Notes: generated by a model not told the origin, from the sequence alone. A DNA stretch of 64,000 nt from Mesorhizobium sp. WSM4904 (GCF_029674545.1 NZ_CP121354.1:992001-1056000); one strand, 5' to 3'. Positions 18,361 through 27,483 are shown, counted from the first letter of the stretch. A program made the numbers and translations.

Positions 18361-19173
18361 ATGCCAGCGCCCGCATCCACCGCCAAACCCGAATTCCCCT
18401 GGTGGCTGGCGGCCGCGGCCGTCCTCGCCTTGGCTGCGGCGCTGGCGATCGCCGCGAGCAATCTCTATGCCGAGGTGTTCGCCACCGTCGCCAAGGGCAT
18501 CGGCATCACCGTCTTCGTCACGGTGGTTGCTTTCGCGCTGGCCTCGGCGCTCGGGCTGGGCATCGCGCTGATGGCGTTGTCCGGCTCGCGGTGGCTGCGG
18601 CAGATCGCCCGCTTCTATGTCGAGATCATCCGCGGCGTGCCGATCCTGGTGCTCCTGTTCTGGATCGCCTTTGCCGGCGCGCCGGCCTTCGTCGCGGCGT
18701 GGAACGCGTTGACGGCGCCGCTGCAAAGCGCGGGCTTCCTCGGCGAGCTTCTGGTGCGCGACATCTCGCTTCTATGGCGCGCCATCATGGCGCTGACCAT
18801 CGGCTATTCGGCCTTCATCTCGGAGGTGTTCAGGGCCGGCATCCAGTCTGTCGAGAAGGGTCAGATCGAAGCGGCCAAGGCGCTCGGGCTGACGCGCGTC
18901 CAGCGTTTCCGGCTGATCGTCTTTCCGCAGGCGATCCGCACCATCCTGCCGCCGCTCGGCAACGACTTCGTCGCCATGGTCAAGGATTCATCGCTGGTCT
19001 CGGTGCTGGGCGTCGCCGACATCACCCAGCTCGGCAAGATCTATGCCGCCGGCTCCTTCCGCTTCTTCGAGACCTACTCGATCGTCGCCTATATCTATCT
19101 CATCCTGACCGTCGGCCTGTCGCTGGCGCTCAGGGGGCTGGAGCAGCGGCTGCGCCGGCAGCATGAGGAATAG
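18361..19173 (+). CDS. Amino-acid ABC transporter permease
   Basis: Inner-membrane permease of the His/Glu/Gln/Arg (HEAT) family, 270 residues and about six hydrophobic segments. Marker segments are IEIIRGVPILVLLFW-like (YVEIIRGVPILVLLFWIAF), the ATPase-contact loop EAAKALGLTRVQRFRLIVFPQA, and LGNDFVAMVKDSSLVSVLGV. It starts right after repeat B1. It probably works with the binding protein at 17303; the ATPase must be encoded elsewhere. Confidence 0.92.
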   Translation: MPAPASTAKPEFPWWLAAAAVLALAAALAIAASNLYAEVFATVAKGIGITVFVTVVAFALASALGLGIALMALSGSRWLRQIARFYVEIIRGVPILVLLFWIAFAGAPAFVAAWNALTAPLQSAGFLGELLVRDISLLWRAIMALTIGYSAFISEVFRAGIQSVEKGQIEAAKALGLTRVQRFRLIVFPQAIRTILPPLGNDFVAMVKDSSLVSVLGVADITQLGKIYAAGSFRFFETYSIVAYIYLILTVGLSLALRGLEQRLRRQHEE

Positions 19174-19244
19174 CCCGCGGGGGCAGTCCGCGCTACTATC
19201 CGGGCTTATCCTGTTCGATACGTGTCCGTGGAGGAACCGGCCCC

Positions 19245-19880
19245 ATGAATTTCGACAAGGCCAATGCGGCGCTGGATTCCGTCTACACGGCCGAGACGCC
19301 GGAAGCGCTCGCCAAGGCCTATGCCGAATGGGCGGCGACCTATGACAGCGAGACCGCCTCGCTCGGCTATCTCCTGCCTTTCCTCATCACCGCCTGGGTG
19401 GCGCGCCACGTGCCTTCGGGCGAAGGCCCGTTGCTCGACGTCGGCTGCGGCACCGGCTTGTCGGGGCCGTCGCTCAAGGCGCTTGGCTATGACGCCATCG
19501 CCGGCCTCGACCTTTCCGACGACATGCTGAAGCTCGCCGGTAGCCGCCGGGCATATAACGAGCTGAAGAAGGCGATGCTCGGCGGCCCGCTGCCCTGGCC
19601 TGACGGGCATTTCCGCGCCTTCTTCTCGACCGGCGTCTTCACCATCGGCCACGCGCCGGCCGCCGGCCTGCACGAGCTGGTGCGCATCACGAAGAGCGGC
19701 GGCCACGCCATCTTCACCGTGCGCGACCAGGTTTTCGAGAGCGGCGGGTTTCAAGCGGTGTTCGACGAATTGGAGCGTGCAGGGAAATGGCGTCTCGTCG
19801 AGCAAAGCCCGTGGTTCCGCTGCTACGCGATCGGCGACCCGGAAGCGCTGGTGAAGACGTTTGTGTTCGAGGTGATGTGA
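19245..19880 (+). CDS. Class I SAM-dependent methyltransferase
   Basis: A 211-residue soluble protein with the SAM-binding motif LLDVGCGTGLSGPSLKALG (about 62-80) and the acidic LDLSDDML after beta-2; the later DGHFRAFFSTGVFTIGHAPA corresponds to motifs II-III. The substrate is unknown. The ATG at 19245 is chosen because homologous methyltransferases begin shortly before the YDSETASLGY-type segment; the small frame from 19163 is rejected. Confidence 0.85.
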   Translation: MNFDKANAALDSVYTAETPEALAKAYAEWAATYDSETASLGYLLPFLITAWVARHVPSGEGPLLDVGCGTGLSGPSLKALGYDAIAGLDLSDDMLKLAGSRRAYNELKKAMLGGPLPWPDGHFRAFFSTGVFTIGHAPAAGLHELVRITKSGGHAIFTVRDQVFESGGFQAVFDELERAGKWRLVEQSPWFRCYAIGDPEALVKTFVFEVM

Positions 19881-19885
19881 GCGGT

Positions 19886-20180
19886 GAGTTCGCCGACCCT
19901 GGCTCCCTTCCTCTTCCTCCGGAGGGGGGAGAGGTGGCGCTGCGAAGCAGCGACGGAGTGGGGGACGGCGGTCCTCAAATGCGCCGCCGCTGACAAATCC
20001 GCACAAGAGCCTCAATCAGGGCGATTGCCCCGACTTGAATAAAACGCCTGAGCCGGTCGACCCCCACTCCGTCGAGCTTTGCTCGACACCTCTCCCCCGA
20101 TCGACGGGGGAGAGGAAAGGCGCGAGTTCGCCGACCTTGGCGCTCTGCCTTTGCCCTCTGGAGGTGTGGAAGCGAGGCTG
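19886..20180. repeat. Family D repeats, two inverted copies; gene-free region
   Basis: The 366 bp between 19881 and 20246 hold no gene. Two related units face each other. Bases 19886-19975 carry GAGTTCGCCGACCCTGG, GGAGGGGGGAGAGGTGG and GCGACGGAGTGGGGG. Bases 20060-20160 carry CCCCCACTCCGTCGAGC, CACCTCTCCCCC, GGGGGAGAGG and GAGTTCGCCGACCTTGG. These are parts of another dispersed repeat family with terminal palindromes. Confidence 0.7.
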
Positions 20181-20246
20181 TGGAACCCAGGTTCTGCAAG
20201 CACGCCGCAATTGCCGAAAAGCCAAAACATTGCTATCTACCCCGCC

Positions 20247-20363
20247 ATGGAAGAGCTTTTCGGCGATCCGGCCTATAAGGGTTTCGTGCTGCAGGACAGG
20301 AAGCGCCTGCCGTCGCGATTTGCCGCGCGCGTCTGCGGCGCGCTCACCAGCCGACTTAGCTGA
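20247..20363 (+). CDS. Possible 38-residue leader or small ORF before leuC
   Basis: ATG at 20247, TGA at 20361-20363, protein starting [19 protein letters not shown] and ending CGALTSRLS. It lies 80 bp before leuC on the same strand, after the repeats. It is basic, without leucine runs or an obvious attenuator downstream. It could be a short protein, a leader peptide or chance; the codon usage looks coding-like but the length does not allow certainty. Confidence 0.35.
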   Translation: MEELFGDPAYKGFVLQDRKRLPSRFAARVCGALTSRLS

Positions 20364-20443
20364 GGCCGACTGATCAAGTCGCTTCGCCGGCTTTCAGCCC
20401 CGGCGCCAGCTTTTCCCATTCTCATATCGACGGATTTACGCAC

Positions 20444-21853
20444 ATGAGCGCACCGCGCACCCTCTACGACAAGATCTTCGACGACCATGTCGTCGACCGC
20501 CAGGACGACGGCACCTGCCTGCTCTATATCGACCGCCACCTCGTCCACGAGGTCACCAGTCCGCAGGCCTTCGAAGGCCTGCGCATGAGCGGCAGAAAAG
20601 TTCGGCATCCGGAAAAGACGCTCGCCGTGGTCGACCATAACGTGCCGACCTCGCCCGAGCGCAAATTCGGCATCAAGAACGAGGAAAGCCGCATCCAGGT
20701 CGAGGCGCTGGCCAGGAACGCCAAGGATTTCGGCATCGACTATTATTCCGAGAACGACGTCCGCCAGGGCATCGTCCACATCATCGGGCCGGAGCAGGGT
20801 TTTACGCTCCCGGGCATGACCATCGTCTGCGGCGACAGCCATACTTCCACCCATGGCGCTTTCGGCGCGCTGGCGCATGGCATCGGCACGTCGGAGGTCG
20901 AACATGTGCTGGCGACGCAGACGCTGATCCAGCGCAAGGCCAAGAACATGCTGGTGCGCGTCGACGGCCAGCTTCCGGAAGGCGTCACCGCCAAGGACAT
21001 CATCCTGGCCATCATCGGCGAGATCGGCACCGCCGGCGGCACCGGCTATGTCATCGAATATGCCGGCGAGGCGATCCGCTCGCTGTCGATGGAAGGCCGC
21101 ATGACGATCTGCAACATGTCGATCGAAGGCGGGGCGCGGGCCGGCCTGATCGCGCCGGACGAGACCACCTTCGCCTATGTGAAGGACAAGCCGCGCGCGC
21201 CGAAGGGCGCCGCCTGGGATGCGGCGATGGCTTATTGGAAGACACTGCATTCCGACGAAGGCGCGCATTTCGACAAGGTGGTCGTGCTCGATGCGCAGAA
21301 ACTGCCGCCGATCGTCTCCTGGGGTTCTTCGCCCGAGGATGTCGTCTCGGTGCAGGGCGTGGTGCCCAATCCGGAAGAGATCGCCGACGAGAACAAGCGT
21401 TCCTCAAAGCTGCGCGCGCTCGACTATATGGGGCTGACGCCGGGAACCAGGATCACCGACATCGCGCTCGACCGCGTCTTCATCGGCTCCTGCACCAATG
21501 GCCGCATCGAGGACCTGCGCGCCGCCGCCAAGGTGGTCGAGGGCAAGAAGGTCAATCCGCGTGTCAACGCGATGATCGTGCCGGGTTCCGGCCTGGTCAA
21601 GGAGCAGGCCGAGGCCGAGGGCCTCGACAAGATCTTCGTCGCCGCCGGCTTCGACTGGCGCGAGCCTGGCTGCTCGATGTGCCTGGCCATGAACGACGAC
21701 CGGCTGAAGCCGCATGAGCGCTGCGCCTCGACCTCGAACCGCAATTTCGAGGGCCGGCAAGGTTTCAAGGGCCGCACCCATCTGGTGTCGCCGGCCATGG
21801 CGGCAGCCGCCGCGATCGCCGGCCACTTCGTCGACATCCGCGACTGGAAGTAA
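20444..21853 (+). CDS. leuC: 3-isopropylmalate dehydratase large subunit
   Basis: Aconitase-family 4Fe-4S enzyme of leucine biosynthesis; with LeuD it isomerises 2-isopropylmalate to 3-isopropylmalate. It has 469 residues, the normal length. Visible signatures: [37 protein letters not shown] with the first cluster cysteine, and [13 protein letters not shown] with the CxxC pair. LeuD is not in the window. The next 316 bp hold only a repeat. Confidence 0.97.
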   Translation: MSAPRTLYDKIFDDHVVDRQDDGTCLLYIDRHLVHEVTSPQAFEGLRMSGRKVRHPEKTLAVVDHNVPTSPERKFGIKNEESRIQVEALARNAKDFGIDYYSENDVRQGIVHIIGPEQGFTLPGMTIVCGDSHTSTHGAFGALAHGIGTSEVEHVLATQTLIQRKAKNMLVRVDGQLPEGVTAKDIILAIIGEIGTAGGTGYVIEYAGEAIRSLSMEGRMTICNMSIEGGARAGLIAPDETTFAYVKDKPRAPKGAAWDAAMAYWKTLHSDEGAHFDKVVVLDAQKLPPIVSWGSSPEDVVSVQGVVPNPEEIADENKRSSKLRALDYMGLTPGTRITDIALDRVFIGSCTNGRIEDLRAAAKVVEGKKVNPRVNAMIVPGSGLVKEQAEAEGLDKIFVAAGFDWREPGCSMCLAMNDDRLKPHERCASTSNRNFEGRQGFKGRTHLVSPAMAAAAAIAGHFVDIRDWK

Positions 21854-21913
21854 CGGCCAGCCTGGAATACAGGAAATCAGCGCAGGCGCTGGAGAATTGA
21901 AGCCGCCCCAACC

Positions 21914-22100
21914 TCGTCATCCCAGGGCGAAGCAGGAGCGTAAGCTCCGTCGCGGAGACCATAGGATCCTGCCGTAACCTTGATCGAAGGGTGCAGCGGA
22001 GCAGAATTCTGCACCGTTGCATCGCTCGTATTTCACGGAATGGATCCTCGGGTCTGCGCCGCCGCGTCGCTTCGCTCCTTGCTTCGCCCGAGGATGACGA
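21914..22100. repeat. Family A intergenic repeat, copy 4
   Basis: Copy between leuC and the small minus-strand gene: TCGTCATCCCAGGGCGAAGC, ATAGGATCCTGCCGTAACC, GAATTCTGCACCGTTGC, TTTCACGGAATGGATCC, GAGGATGACGATC. The left half is slightly decayed relative to copy 3. Confidence 0.87.
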
Positions 22101-22169
22101 TCGCGATGGGCGTTCCGGCTAATCACCAAGGCGTGCGACCTGCCAACGCAAACATACTCCGACAGGAAC

Positions 22170-22484
22170 TTATCTCTCTCCCCTTCGGATGATGTGATGG
22201 AACTCCTCGCGTCGGCCGGGCTCGTCCGTGGCGACCACCAGCGCCAGTTTCTGCTCGTCGAAAATCCTGAACCATTCGTCCCATTCGACCAATTCGTAGC
22301 CGCCGGCGTTGAACGGCCGCTCCGGGCGGTCGTTGTCTTCATAGGCGGTCTGGCCAAAAACCAGGCGCAGCATGGGTTGAGTTCCGGCCTCGGGCGACAC
22401 GTCGACGACGGCCGGAAATCCGGCGCGCGCCGCCGCCCAGGAACGGATCGCATCGTGATCGGTCAGGGTGATCGTACCGGCCAT
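22170..22484 (-). CDS. Small hypothetical protein
   Basis: A 104-residue acidic soluble protein: TLTDHDAIRSWAAARAGFPAVVDV at the N-terminus, then WDEWFRIFDEQKLALVVAT. It resembles short rhizobial proteins of the pattern DHDxIRxWAExRGGxPAxV, which have no assigned function (some carry a misleading glucan-branching-enzyme label). A good ribosome-binding site (AAAGGAG) lies 7 nt before ATG 22484. It is transcribed away from the diguanylate cyclase gene. Confidence 0.7.
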   Translation of the reverse strand: MAGTITLTDHDAIRSWAAARAGFPAVVDVSPEAGTQPMLRLVFGQTAYEDNDRPERPFNAGGYELVEWDEWFRIFDEQKLALVVATDEPGRREEFHHIIRRGER

Positions 22485-22609
22485 CGGCGTTCTCCTTTTC
22501 GTTGGAAACGCCGGCCTTGCGGAGCCGTTCCGTAGCCTGGCTTAACGGCTTGTTTGCGCTTGCGTACTAGCATCTCCCCCTGGGTAAAGTTGGGGAAAGT
22601 CGCAGTCGT

Positions 22610-23806
22610 TTGGACACCGGTCTGCTCATAGCGCTGCTCAATCCCACGATAGCGCTGGCGCTCGGCGCTGCGTTCCTCGTGCTGTGGTTTCATCAGCGCC
22701 ACCGCCCGTATCTGGCGGCGCTGGCGGCGAGCTATTGCCTGTCGGCCGCGGGCTTCCTGCTGCAATATTTCACGCTTCCGGTCGGCGTCGTGGCGACCAA
22801 GCTGATCTCCAACATATGCTTCACGATCGCCGCCTGCTGTCTTTCCAGCGCGATCGTCGTCCGCTACGGCCGGCGTGTGCCCTATATCGGCATCGGCATC
22901 ATGACCGGCGGCGGGCTCGCCGCCTTCGCATGGTTCATGTTCGTCCAGCCGGATCTCACCTGGCGCGTGCTCAGCATGAATTTCGGCTTCGGCGGCTTGA
23001 GCCTCCTCGTCGCGGCCGAGCTCAGGCCGGTGCGCAACAATGGGCCGACCGAAAAGATCCTGTTCGTGTTGTCATTGCTTTCGGCGCTGAACTTCACCGC
23101 TCGGACCCTGATCGTCGTCATCGCGCATGGGCCGTTCCCGAGCTATGACGGTTTCTACGGTTCGTCTTACTGGACGACGGCGCTGCTGTCGCACGCGCTT
23201 TTGTCGCTCCTGATCGCGCTCTGCCTGTTCACGGCGGCGGCGCTCGACGTGATGAAGGCGCTGAAGGCCGAGACCCAGACCGACCCGCTGTCGGGGCTCC
23301 TCAATCGCCGCGGCTTCGAGGATCGGGCAGCGTTTCTGCTCGATCGATGCGCCAAGGCGGGATCTCCCGTTGCGCTCGTGCTTGCCGACCTCGATCATTT
23401 CAAGGCGCTGAACGACCGGCACGGGCATGAGGCGGGCGACAGGGTGATTGCCGATTTCGCCGCCAAGCTGCGTTTCGCCACGGGCACGCGGGGCGCTGCC
23501 GGCCGCATCGGCGGCGAGGAGTTCGCCGTCCTTCTGCCGCTCAGCGATCTCGCCTCGGCGCGCCTGTTTGCCGAAGCGATCCGCAGCTACTATTCGGCTG
23601 GCGCGATCGACGGGCTTCCTTCCGGCGTCAGGGTGACCGCGAGCTTCGGCGTCGCCGCCCGCACCGGGAATGAAGGCCTGGCGCCGCTGATGCGGCGCGC
23701 CGACGAGGCGCTCTACAAGGCCAAGAGGAACGGTCGCGACAGCGTCCGCCTCTCCTACGAGCGCCCCGAAACCGTCTTCGTGGCTGAAGCGGTCAGCGTC
23801 GGCTGA
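22610..23806 (+). CDS. Membrane GGDEF protein (diguanylate cyclase) 1
   Basis: 398 residues. The N-terminal half (about 1-215) contains six or seven hydrophobic segments, a membrane sensor module without a recognised ligand. The C-terminal half is a GGDEF domain beginning TDPLSGLLNRRGFEDRA, with active-site GGEEF in GRIGGEEFAVLLP, predicting synthesis of c-di-GMP from two GTP. The residues before GGEEF do not form an RxxD inhibitory site, so product inhibition through that site is not expected. The start at 22610 is TTG, with GGGGAAAG upstream; another start is possible. Paralog of the next gene. Confidence 0.88.
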   Translation: MDTGLLIALLNPTIALALGAAFLVLWFHQRHRPYLAALAASYCLSAAGFLLQYFTLPVGVVATKLISNICFTIAACCLSSAIVVRYGRRVPYIGIGIMTGGGLAAFAWFMFVQPDLTWRVLSMNFGFGGLSLLVAAELRPVRNNGPTEKILFVLSLLSALNFTARTLIVVIAHGPFPSYDGFYGSSYWTTALLSHALLSLLIALCLFTAAALDVMKALKAETQTDPLSGLLNRRGFEDRAAFLLDRCAKAGSPVALVLADLDHFKALNDRHGHEAGDRVIADFAAKLRFATGTRGAAGRIGGEEFAVLLPLSDLASARLFAEAIRSYYSAGAIDGLPSGVRVTASFGVAARTGNEGLAPLMRRADEALYKAKRNGRDSVRLSYERPETVFVAEAVSVG

Positions 23807-23828
23807 GGCGGGCTGACCCCCCGCGACT

Positions 23829-23997
23829 TCGTCATCCTCGGGCTTGACCCAGGGCTTGACCCGAGGATCCATGCCGTGTCGACTGCCTTAGAATGCGGCC
23901 CATCAGATTCTGCACCGTTGCGGCGCTCCAAAGTAACGGAATGGATTCTAGGGTCTGCGCGCGTCGCTCCGCTCCTTGCTCCGCCCTAGAATGACGA
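23829..23997. repeat. Family A intergenic repeat, copy 5
   Basis: Copy between the two cyclase genes: TCGTCATCCTCGGGCTTGAC, a short internal duplication (TTGACCCAGGGCTTGACCC), GGATCCATGCCGTGTCG, GATTCTGCACCGTTGCGG, GGAATGGATTC, and GAATGACGACC. Confidence 0.87.
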
Positions 23998-24105
23998 CCG
24001 AACGGGCCTTGCAGCTAATCGCCAAGGCCTGCGGTTCCGCACCATAGCCCGCGTTAACGTGTTTTTCGCTCGTCGATGGTTTTCTGTCCGGGGGACTCAA
24101 GGAAC

Positions 24106-25308
24106 ATGGGCAGCGCTGATTTCATCCTGGTGATCAATCTGTTCGTCGCCGGGCTTCTGGCGGCGGCCTTCATGGCGATCGCCATCTATGACGTCGGGCG
24201 TGTGCCGGCGCGCTGGCTGGCCTTCGGCTATGTGCTTGGCATGGCCTATTTCGCCATCGAATTCAGCATCCCCGCCTTTGCCGATGCCCGGCTGCCGGTT
24301 GTCGTAGCCTTCGCCGTCTTCCTCGGCGCAACCATCGCCTTCAACGGCGGGCTTGCCCACAAATACGGCGTGACGCCGCCTTGGGCGCCGATGCTGTTCT
24401 TCCTGGCTGTGTCCTCGGTCGCCGTCTATTTGGTGCAAGACCTGCCGCGCCAGTCGCTCACCCGCATGATGGCCTATCAGCTTCCCTATGCCGCCATGCA
24501 GTTCACCGCTCTCGGCATCGTGCTGTCCTCCAGGCAGAGGCTCGGGCGGCTCGACCACATATTGATGCTCGTGCTCGCGGCGAGCGCCGCGCAGTTCGCC
24601 TCGAAACCTTTCATCGCCGGCGCTTTGGGCGGCTGGGGTGCCAATCCGCAATCCTATGTCGGGACGAGCTATGCGCTGGTGTCACAGTCGCTCGGCACCG
24701 TGTTCGGCTTGGCGGTGGCGCTGCTTGCGCTCGCCATACTGGTGCGCGACGTGCTCGCCGAAGCCACGTCGAAGTCGGAAACGGACGCGCTGTCGCGGCT
24801 CTTCAACCGTCGCGGCTTCGAGCGGCATGCCGCACTTGCGATGCGCGACGCCGTGCGCCAAGGCGTTCCGGTGGCGCTGCTCATTGCCGACCTCGACTAC
24901 TTCAAGAGCATCAACGACAGCTACGGTCATGCCTGCGGCGATCGCGTCATCGAGACCTTTGCGGGCTTCCTGCGCGAGGCAGCGGCCGAGCACCATGTCG
25001 CCGGCCGCATCGGCGGCGAGGAATTCGCCATCATCCTGCCCGGCACCAATCTTGCCGCGGCGCGGCTGTTCGCAGAGGGCGCGCGCAGCGCGTTCAGCGC
25101 TCTGCCGATCGACGGCCTGCCCGTCGATCATCGCTGCAGCGCAAGCTTCGGTGTTGCCGAGCTTGCCGCGGATGAGAGTTTTTCAGATCTTCTTCGTCGC
25201 GCCGACGATGCGCTCTACGCAGCCAAAAATGCCGGTCGCGACTGCGTCCGGGTCTCGACCGGGCGAGGCCGGCGGCAAGGTCCGGTGCTGTTCAACGGCA
25301 GGGGCTGA
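24106..25308 (+). CDS. Membrane GGDEF protein (diguanylate cyclase) 2
   Basis: 400 residues with the same architecture as the preceding cyclase: six or seven membrane segments, then GGDEF starting TDALSRLFNRRGFERHA with GRIGGEEFAIILP as active site and again no RxxD before it. The two GGDEF domains share most motif residues (VALxxADLDxFKxxND, GDRVI, SASFGVA, RADxALYxAKxxGRD), indicating an old duplication. ATG 24106 is preferred for its GGGGG stretch about 10 nt upstream; ATG 24076 would add ten residues. The 3' end overlaps the convergent gene by 17 bp. Confidence 0.88.
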   Translation: MGSADFILVINLFVAGLLAAAFMAIAIYDVGRVPARWLAFGYVLGMAYFAIEFSIPAFADARLPVVVAFAVFLGATIAFNGGLAHKYGVTPPWAPMLFFLAVSSVAVYLVQDLPRQSLTRMMAYQLPYAAMQFTALGIVLSSRQRLGRLDHILMLVLAASAAQFASKPFIAGALGGWGANPQSYVGTSYALVSQSLGTVFGLAVALLALAILVRDVLAEATSKSETDALSRLFNRRGFERHAALAMRDAVRQGVPVALLIADLDYFKSINDSYGHACGDRVIETFAGFLREAAAEHHVAGRIGGEEFAIILPGTNLAAARLFAEGARSAFSALPIDGLPVDHRCSASFGVAELAADESFSDLLRRADDALYAAKNAGRDCVRVSTGRGRRQGPVLFNGRG

Positions 25309-25645
25309 GGTTAGGCATCTCGCCGTCGGAAAGCCCGTACATATAGGAGCGGCCCTTGACGAAAACCGGCGGCTGATAGCAGCCGGGCGCGCCGGCATCG
25401 TCCGAATCGTAGATCACGTCGGGCTGCCCGGCGCCGGTGTAGTCGGAAAGCTGCTTGGCGAGCCTGCCCTGGCCGACGATGATGCGCTTGTAGCCGGCGG
25501 CGCTGTCGATAACGAGATTGCCGAAGGAATCGGCATAGACGCGGTCGTGATGGCGCAGACCTGCCTCGGCCGGCGTGGCGATCGCGATGGCAAGAGCCGC
25601 CAGAGTCACGGCGGCGAAGCTTGCCCGCGCTGATTTCGAACGCAT
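25292..25645 (-). CDS. Small secreted protein of unknown function
   Basis: A 117-residue protein with a clear signal peptide (RSKSARASFAAVTLAALAIAIATPAEA-GLR). The mature part (HHDRVYADSFGNLVIDSAAGYKRIIVGQG ... PGCYQPPVFVKGRSYMYGL) has two cysteines. Not recognised as a named family. The ATG at 25645 has GGGAG 7 nt upstream and opens the signal peptide; the longer frame from 25687 is rejected. A CtrA-like box lies 62 bp upstream. Confidence 0.75.
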   Translation of the reverse strand: MRSKSARASFAAVTLAALAIAIATPAEAGLRHHDRVYADSFGNLVIDSAAGYKRIIVGQGRLAKQLSDYTGAGQPDVIYDSDDAGAPGCYQPPVFVKGRSYMYGLSDGEMPNLSPCR

Positions 25646-25706
25646 GTCGCTCTCCCTTATGCGCGCGACCCCTGGATCGCGCCCCAAACGTGGTTCGAAT
25701 CAGAAA

Positions 25707-25723
25707 TTAACCCTTTCTTAACC
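25707..25723. promoter_or_regulatory. CtrA-type box (TTAA-N7-TTAACC)
   Basis: TTAACCCTTTCTTAACC fits the full CtrA consensus TTAA-N7-TTAAC. A further TTAAGG follows at 25729-25734. It is 62 bp upstream of the minus-strand secreted-protein gene and 266 bp upstream of the plus-strand lipoprotein gene; the target is more likely the former. Confidence 0.55.
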
Positions 25724-25856
25724 TTTGTTAAGGGGCTGACGCCCTGCAGGGCCGGAACTTAATGAACATGGTTAATTTCGGCGGCTGCTCTGCGCATCGC
25801 CCCCCCCAGGCCAATCCAATCGTCTCCAGGCGAGCTTGATCTTGGCGCATCGCGTG

Positions 25857-25963
25857 GCTGGAGCGGTTCACCGTTTTCCGGAAACGGTAACCCGCTCTAT
25901 CTCTTTGTTTTCACGCAATTCCGGACGGAAAACCGTTTCCACTTTTCCTGGAATTGCTCTAGC
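25857..25963. repeat. Family E palindromic repeat, copy 2
   Basis: GGAGCGGTTCACCGTTTTCC with inverted GGAAACGGTAACCCGCTC, then CGCAATTCCGGACGGAAAACC ... CTTTTCCTGGAATTGCTCTAG. Same bipartite architecture as copy 1, ending 25 bp before the lipoprotein start. Confidence 0.87.
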
Positions 25964-25988
25964 GTGCCGCGCACGAAAGGGGCAGCGC

Positions 25989-26441
25989 ATGAGGTTTGAC
26001 CGCGCGGTTCGGATGTCGCTCGTTATTCCGGTGCTTTTAGCGGTCGCTGCCTGCGTGCCGCAGGACGGCGCGCCGAAGGCGGCGAACACGGTATCGCCGG
26101 CAGTCTCGCCTGGTCCAACGCAGCAACCCGCCGCGCCAGCCGCAGGAACTGCTGCAACGCCCAAGACACCCACGACCAAGATCATCACCGACTTGACCGC
26201 GCCGCGATCCGGCGTCGGAACGGCCACCTACAAATGCGGCAATGGCGGCATGATCACCATCCAGAATCTCGGCACGTCGCTGCGTGTGGTTGGGGCGGAT
26301 GGCGGGACCGAGGAGTTCGCGGCGTCGCCCGCCAACCAGAGCAGCCGCTACCAAGCGGCGACGCATGACGCGATCGTGATCGACGGACGCGAAGCGCTGG
26401 TGATGAAGAAGGGGTCGACGCCGCAGACCTGCGCAAGATAA
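25989..26441 (+). CDS. MliC-like lipoprotein
   Basis: A 150-residue predicted lipoprotein: signal MRFDRAVRMSLVIPVLLAVAAC with lipobox VAAC (Cys 22), then an Ala/Pro/Thr-rich linker of about 50 residues. The C-terminal domain YKCGNGGMITIQNLG ... SSRYQAATHDAIVIDGREALVMKKGSTPQTC has the spacing of the C-type-lysozyme-inhibitor (MliC) fold: first cysteine in YxC, the SxxRY turn, and a final cysteine. The characteristic MliC W-KG is replaced by VIDG, so lysozyme inhibition is only a suggestion. ATG 25989 has AAAGGGG upstream. Confidence 0.7.
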   Translation: MRFDRAVRMSLVIPVLLAVAACVPQDGAPKAANTVSPAVSPGPTQQPAAPAAGTAATPKTPTTKIITDLTAPRSGVGTATYKCGNGGMITIQNLGTSLRVVGADGGTEEFAASPANQSSRYQAATHDAIVIDGREALVMKKGSTPQTCAR

Positions 26442-26665
26442 CCTCAGCCTATCGCACTGCAGCGACGTTGCGCCGGCTTCGCGCCGCCCGCTAATCGATT
26501 GAAGCGAAATTTCCCCTTTTTGTCAGACTAAATGACGTTTCCAAAACGATTTTCCGGCTTTGACGCGGTGCAAAAAGCGCATTAGAAACCGCCTATCCGA
26601 AGCCATATATGGAGACGGCAAATGCCGCACCTGTCGCAGCTCCGGAACGCCGAACTGGGGGAGCC

Positions 26666-27088
26666 ATGAGCAAATCACCAGCCACCCGCGCAATTGCCAG
26701 ACATGAGCGGCCGCTTTCGCCGCATCTGACGATCTACCGGCCGCCGATCACGATGACGATGTCGATCATCCATCGCATCACCGGCGGCGCGCTCTATTTC
26801 GGCACGCTTCTGGTGGCGGCATGGCTGATCGCTGCGGCAAGCTCGCAGGCCGCGTTCGACTGGGTCGACTGGGCTTTCGGCTCCTGGCTCGGCCGGCTGG
26901 TCCTGTTCGGCTACACCTGGACGCTCATGCACCACATGCTGGGAGGAGTGCGCCATCTCGTCTGGGACACGGGGGTGGGCCTCGAAAAAGGCACCGCCTC
27001 GAAGATCGCCTGGGCGACGCTCGCCGGCTCGATCGTGCTCACGCTCTTGATCTGGATCGCCGGCTACATGGCGCGGGGAGCTTTCTGA
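26666..27088 (+). CDS. sdhC: Succinate dehydrogenase cytochrome b556 subunit
   Basis: Membrane anchor and haem b ligand of complex II. 140 residues: [26 protein letters not shown] near the N-terminus (family signature with quinone-site Ser/Arg), three hydrophobic segments, and [17 protein letters not shown] containing the haem-ligand histidine. ATG 26666 (after GGGGGAG) is preferred over 26609, which adds a non-conserved leader. The stop shares a base with the sdhD start (TGATG). Confidence 0.95.
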   Translation: MSKSPATRAIARHERPLSPHLTIYRPPITMTMSIIHRITGGALYFGTLLVAAWLIAAASSQAAFDWVDWAFGSWLGRLVLFGYTWTLMHHMLGGVRHLVWDTGVGLEKGTASKIAWATLAGSIVLTLLIWIAGYMARGAF

Positions 27089-27483
27089 TGAGCGCGAAGA
27101 ACACCGACATGCGCACGCCGCTGGCCAAGGTCCGCGGCCTGGGCTCGGCCCGCGAGGGCACGCAGCATTTCTGGCGGCAGCGGCTGACGGCGATCGCCAA
27201 CATCCCGCTCATCCTGTTCTTCGTCGGCTTCCTGATAGCGGTCAACGGCCACGGCTATGCCGACGTGCGGGCTTCGCTCGCCAATCCCTTCGTGGCGCTG
27301 GTGCTGGCGCTGGTGCTCATTTCCGGGCTCTACCACATGCGGCTCGGCATGCAGGTGATCATCGAGGACTATGTGCATGGCGAGGGCATGAGGCTGGCGC
27401 TGATCGCGCTCAACACATTCTTCACAGTGGCTGTCGGCGTCGCCTCGCTCTTCGCCCTGCTCAAACTGGCATTCGGAGGCTGA
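27088..27483 (+). CDS. sdhD: Succinate dehydrogenase membrane anchor subunit
   Basis: 131 residues, three transmembrane segments. The motif [21 protein letters not shown] is the SdhD haem/quinone signature, and [18 protein letters not shown] is typical of the alphaproteobacterial N-terminus. Begins on the last base of the sdhC stop; sdhA follows after 4 bp. Confidence 0.95.
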   Translation: MSAKNTDMRTPLAKVRGLGSAREGTQHFWRQRLTAIANIPLILFFVGFLIAVNGHGYADVRASLANPFVALVLALVLISGLYHMRLGMQVIIEDYVHGEGMRLALIALNTFFTVAVGVASLFALLKLAFGG

